A stretch of DNA of 42,909 nt. Source: Smithella sp. PtaU1.Bin162 (GTDB lineage: Bacteria > Desulfobacterota > Syntrophia > Syntrophales > Smithellaceae). Made by a program: the position numbers and the translations under genes. The notes beneath the pieces are model-generated. The model was not told where the DNA came from and did not search any database. It saw nothing but the letters and a program-made list of their open reading frames with translations. The stretch covers positions 1-42,909 of the forward strand of contig MVRV01000139.1 of the NCBI GenBank assembly GCA_002068015.1. The letters run 5' to 3'. Shown here in pieces: positions 41,557 to 42,909 of the stretch; within the stretch, counting starts at the first letter, position 1, and every line of letters begins with the position of its first letter.

Positions 41557-42909
41557 TCAAGAACTTTTTCCCGGAACAATGCTGGCAGCGGCATATTTTT
41601 GTATTGCTTCCAGGAGCAATTGCTTTTTAATGGGTTTGGTCAGGTGGGCATCGCAGCCGGCAGAGAGACTTTTTTGGAGCTCTTCCTTAAGGGCATAGGC
41701 TGTAAGCGCAATAATGGGAGTGCTTTTACGCCCTTCGTTCTGCTCGTGACGGCGGATCTCCCGGGTGGCGGTGTAGCCGTCCATCACAGGCATCTGCATG
41801 TCCATAAGAATCAAGTCATAAATATTTGCCAGGAATTTTTCGAGGGCAACCGCGCCGTTTTCCGCCGTATCAACCCGATAGGGAGTGTTTTTCAGATAAG
41901 CCAGAATAAGAAAACGGTTATCCTCGGTATCTTCGACCAGCAGTATGTTTAGAGGGTGTATTTCCGGTAATGGTTTTCCAGCAGACGGTGTTTGCTGTTG
42001 GAGGGGGACTCTCTTTTTCCCGGCAATTGCTTGGAGGCTTTCCTTTAAGGCCTGCCTCTTTACCGGTTTGATCAGGTACGCTTCGAAGTTCATATCTTTA
42101 GCCCGGGCTAGGTCACTGCTGCGGTTCTCCGACGTAAGCATGACTATACTCAAAAAGGAAAGATCAGGATTATTGCGGATTTCCTGGGCAAGGGTGAAAC
42201 CATCCATTTCCGGCATCCGGCTGTCCAGAATGGCAATTTGAAAAGGAGTACCCTCGCTTTTCGCCCTGATGAGCTCGGCAAGTCCTTCCGCGCCGCCGGC
42301 TGCTTCGGTGACTTTACATCCCCACTGCGTCAATGTCTCCCGTAAAATCAGGCGGTTGGTGGTGTTATCGTCAACAACGAGAATTTTCCATCCCTGCAGA
42401 CTGATTTCCGGCTCGGCTACAGCGGTTTCTGGTTTTTCCTCCGGAGTCGTTTCTTCCAGGGGGATGGTGAAAAAGAAAGTACTGCCTTCCTGCGGTTTGC
42501 TTTCCACCCAGATTTTTCCTCCCATCAGTTCCACGAGTTGCCTGGAGATGGCAAGTCCCAGACCCGTGCCGGCATATTTTCTGGTGATGGAGGAATCGGC
42601 CTGTGTAAACTTTTCAAAGATGGTGCTGAGTTTTTCCGCGGGAATGCCAATCCCCGTATCCCGGACGGAAAATTGCAGATATTGCGGCGATTGTGACGAA
42701 ATTTCCTTACCCGTGGGCAATACCATCAAAACAATTTCGCCTTTTTCCGTAAATTTGATGGCATTGCCGAGGAGATTTGTAATCACTTGTCTCAGCCGTG
42801 TCGGATCACCTTTTATATATTGGGGAGTATCGGGGCTGATACGGCAGGCAAGCTCGAGATTCCGGCTGTGGGTGCGAACTGCCATGACCTCACAGGTTTT
42901 TTCGATGAT
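41557..42909 (-). CDS. Hybrid sensor histidine kinase, C-terminal part (cut by window end)
   Basis: At least 450 residues are visible, and the frame continues beyond 42909, so the sensor, HAMP and phospho-acceptor domains are not seen. The visible part begins in the HATPase domain: N-box GNAIKFTEKGE, G1 DTGIGIP, F-box FEKFTQADSS, G2 GTGLGLAI. Two receiver domains follow: one with KILVVDDN and DSRMPEMDGF (about 165-285), one with ILLVEDTEDN and LMDMQMPVMDGY (about 310-430). The ATG at 42885 is internal, since IIEKTCEV upstream is also in frame and typical of these kinases. It is the input of the signalling cluster. Confidence 0.93.
   Translation of the reverse strand: MIEKTCEVMAVRTHSRNLELACRISPDTPQYIKGDPTRLRQVITNLLGNAIKFTEKGEIVLMVLPTGKEISSQSPQYLQFSVRDTGIGIPAEKLSTIFEKFTQADSSITRKYAGTGLGLAISRQLVELMGGKIWVESKPQEGSTFFFTIPLEETTPEEKPETAVAEPEISLQGWKILVVDDNTTNRLILRETLTQWGCKVTEAAGGAEGLAELIRAKSEGTPFQIAILDSRMPEMDGFTLAQEIRNNPDLSFLSIVMLTSENRSSDLARAKDMNFEAYLIKPVKRQALKESLQAIAGKKRVPLQQQTPSAGKPLPEIHPLNILLVEDTEDNRFLILAYLKNTPYRVDTAENGAVALEKFLANIYDLILMDMQMPVMDGYTATREIRRHEQNEGRKSTPIIALTAYALKEELQKSLSAGCDAHLTKPIKKQLLLEAIQKYAAASIVPGKSS

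Noticed and set aside
1-42909. CRISPR arrays, tRNA, rRNA, insertion sequences, phage or defence islands
   Set aside because: Reading through the intergenic regions I found no regularly spaced repeats, cloverleaf-like sequence, transposase motifs, integrase or known defence proteins. Computational scans were not possible.

Overview
The window reads as one contig from a Gram-negative anaerobe, most likely a Desulfobacterota (former Deltaproteobacteria) member near the Syntrophales. This is an inference. It rests on outer-membrane lipid transport systems of the Mla type, a selenophosphate synthetase that itself carries selenocysteine, a branched-chain-type ABC importer mixed with acyl-CoA ligases, and the moderate GC content with AT-rich intergenic regions. 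I saw no rRNA, tRNA, CRISPR array, transposase or phage gene. Nearly all DNA is coding, in short operons on both strands.

Layout. 1-1190: a small HExxH protein and an FmdB-type zinc ribbon behind a perfect consensus promoter, closed by a terminator. 1246-4419 (minus): selD with an in-frame UGA, a DHH phosphoesterase and a GalT-like protein. 4621-10443: housekeeping and signalling genes (threonine synthase, GNAT acetyltransferase, TatA, RodZ-like protein, inositol monophosphatase family, diguanylate cyclase, YjbQ). 10466-14021 (minus): a first Mla/MCE lipid transport operon with a STAS-MlaE fusion, MlaF, a long MlaD and a PqiC-like lipoprotein. 14490-20617: TetR regulator, membrane-fusion lipoprotein and one 1485-residue protein joining an RND pump to a TolC-type outer-membrane factor. 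20796-21920: D-Ala-D-Ala ligase.

22087-33797 is the main accessory region: a regulator made of two TetR units, then a promoter with a 20-bp palindrome and two tandem 23-bp dyads, then a solute-binding protein, acyl-CoA ligase, enoyl-CoA hydratase, LivG, LivF, LivH, LivM, a KASIII-like enzyme with a changed catalytic triad and a second, paralogous acyl-CoA ligase. The likely logic is import of a carboxylic acid, CoA activation and processing. The substrate cannot be read from the sequence.

34106-39100 is a second, complete Mla operon (E, F, D, C, A and an outer-membrane barrel). Its ATPase carries a degenerate GGDEF-like domain at the C-terminus, and the barrel gene appears to start at ACG. 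39154-42909 (minus) holds a cupin protein and a phosphorelay set (hybrid histidine kinase cut by the window end, HPt protein, response regulator, response regulator-adenylate cyclase).

The strongest candidates for something under-described are the RND-TolC fusion, the MlaF-GGDEF-like fusion, and the acid-import/CoA-ligase/KASIII cluster with its double-TetR regulator and tandem operators.
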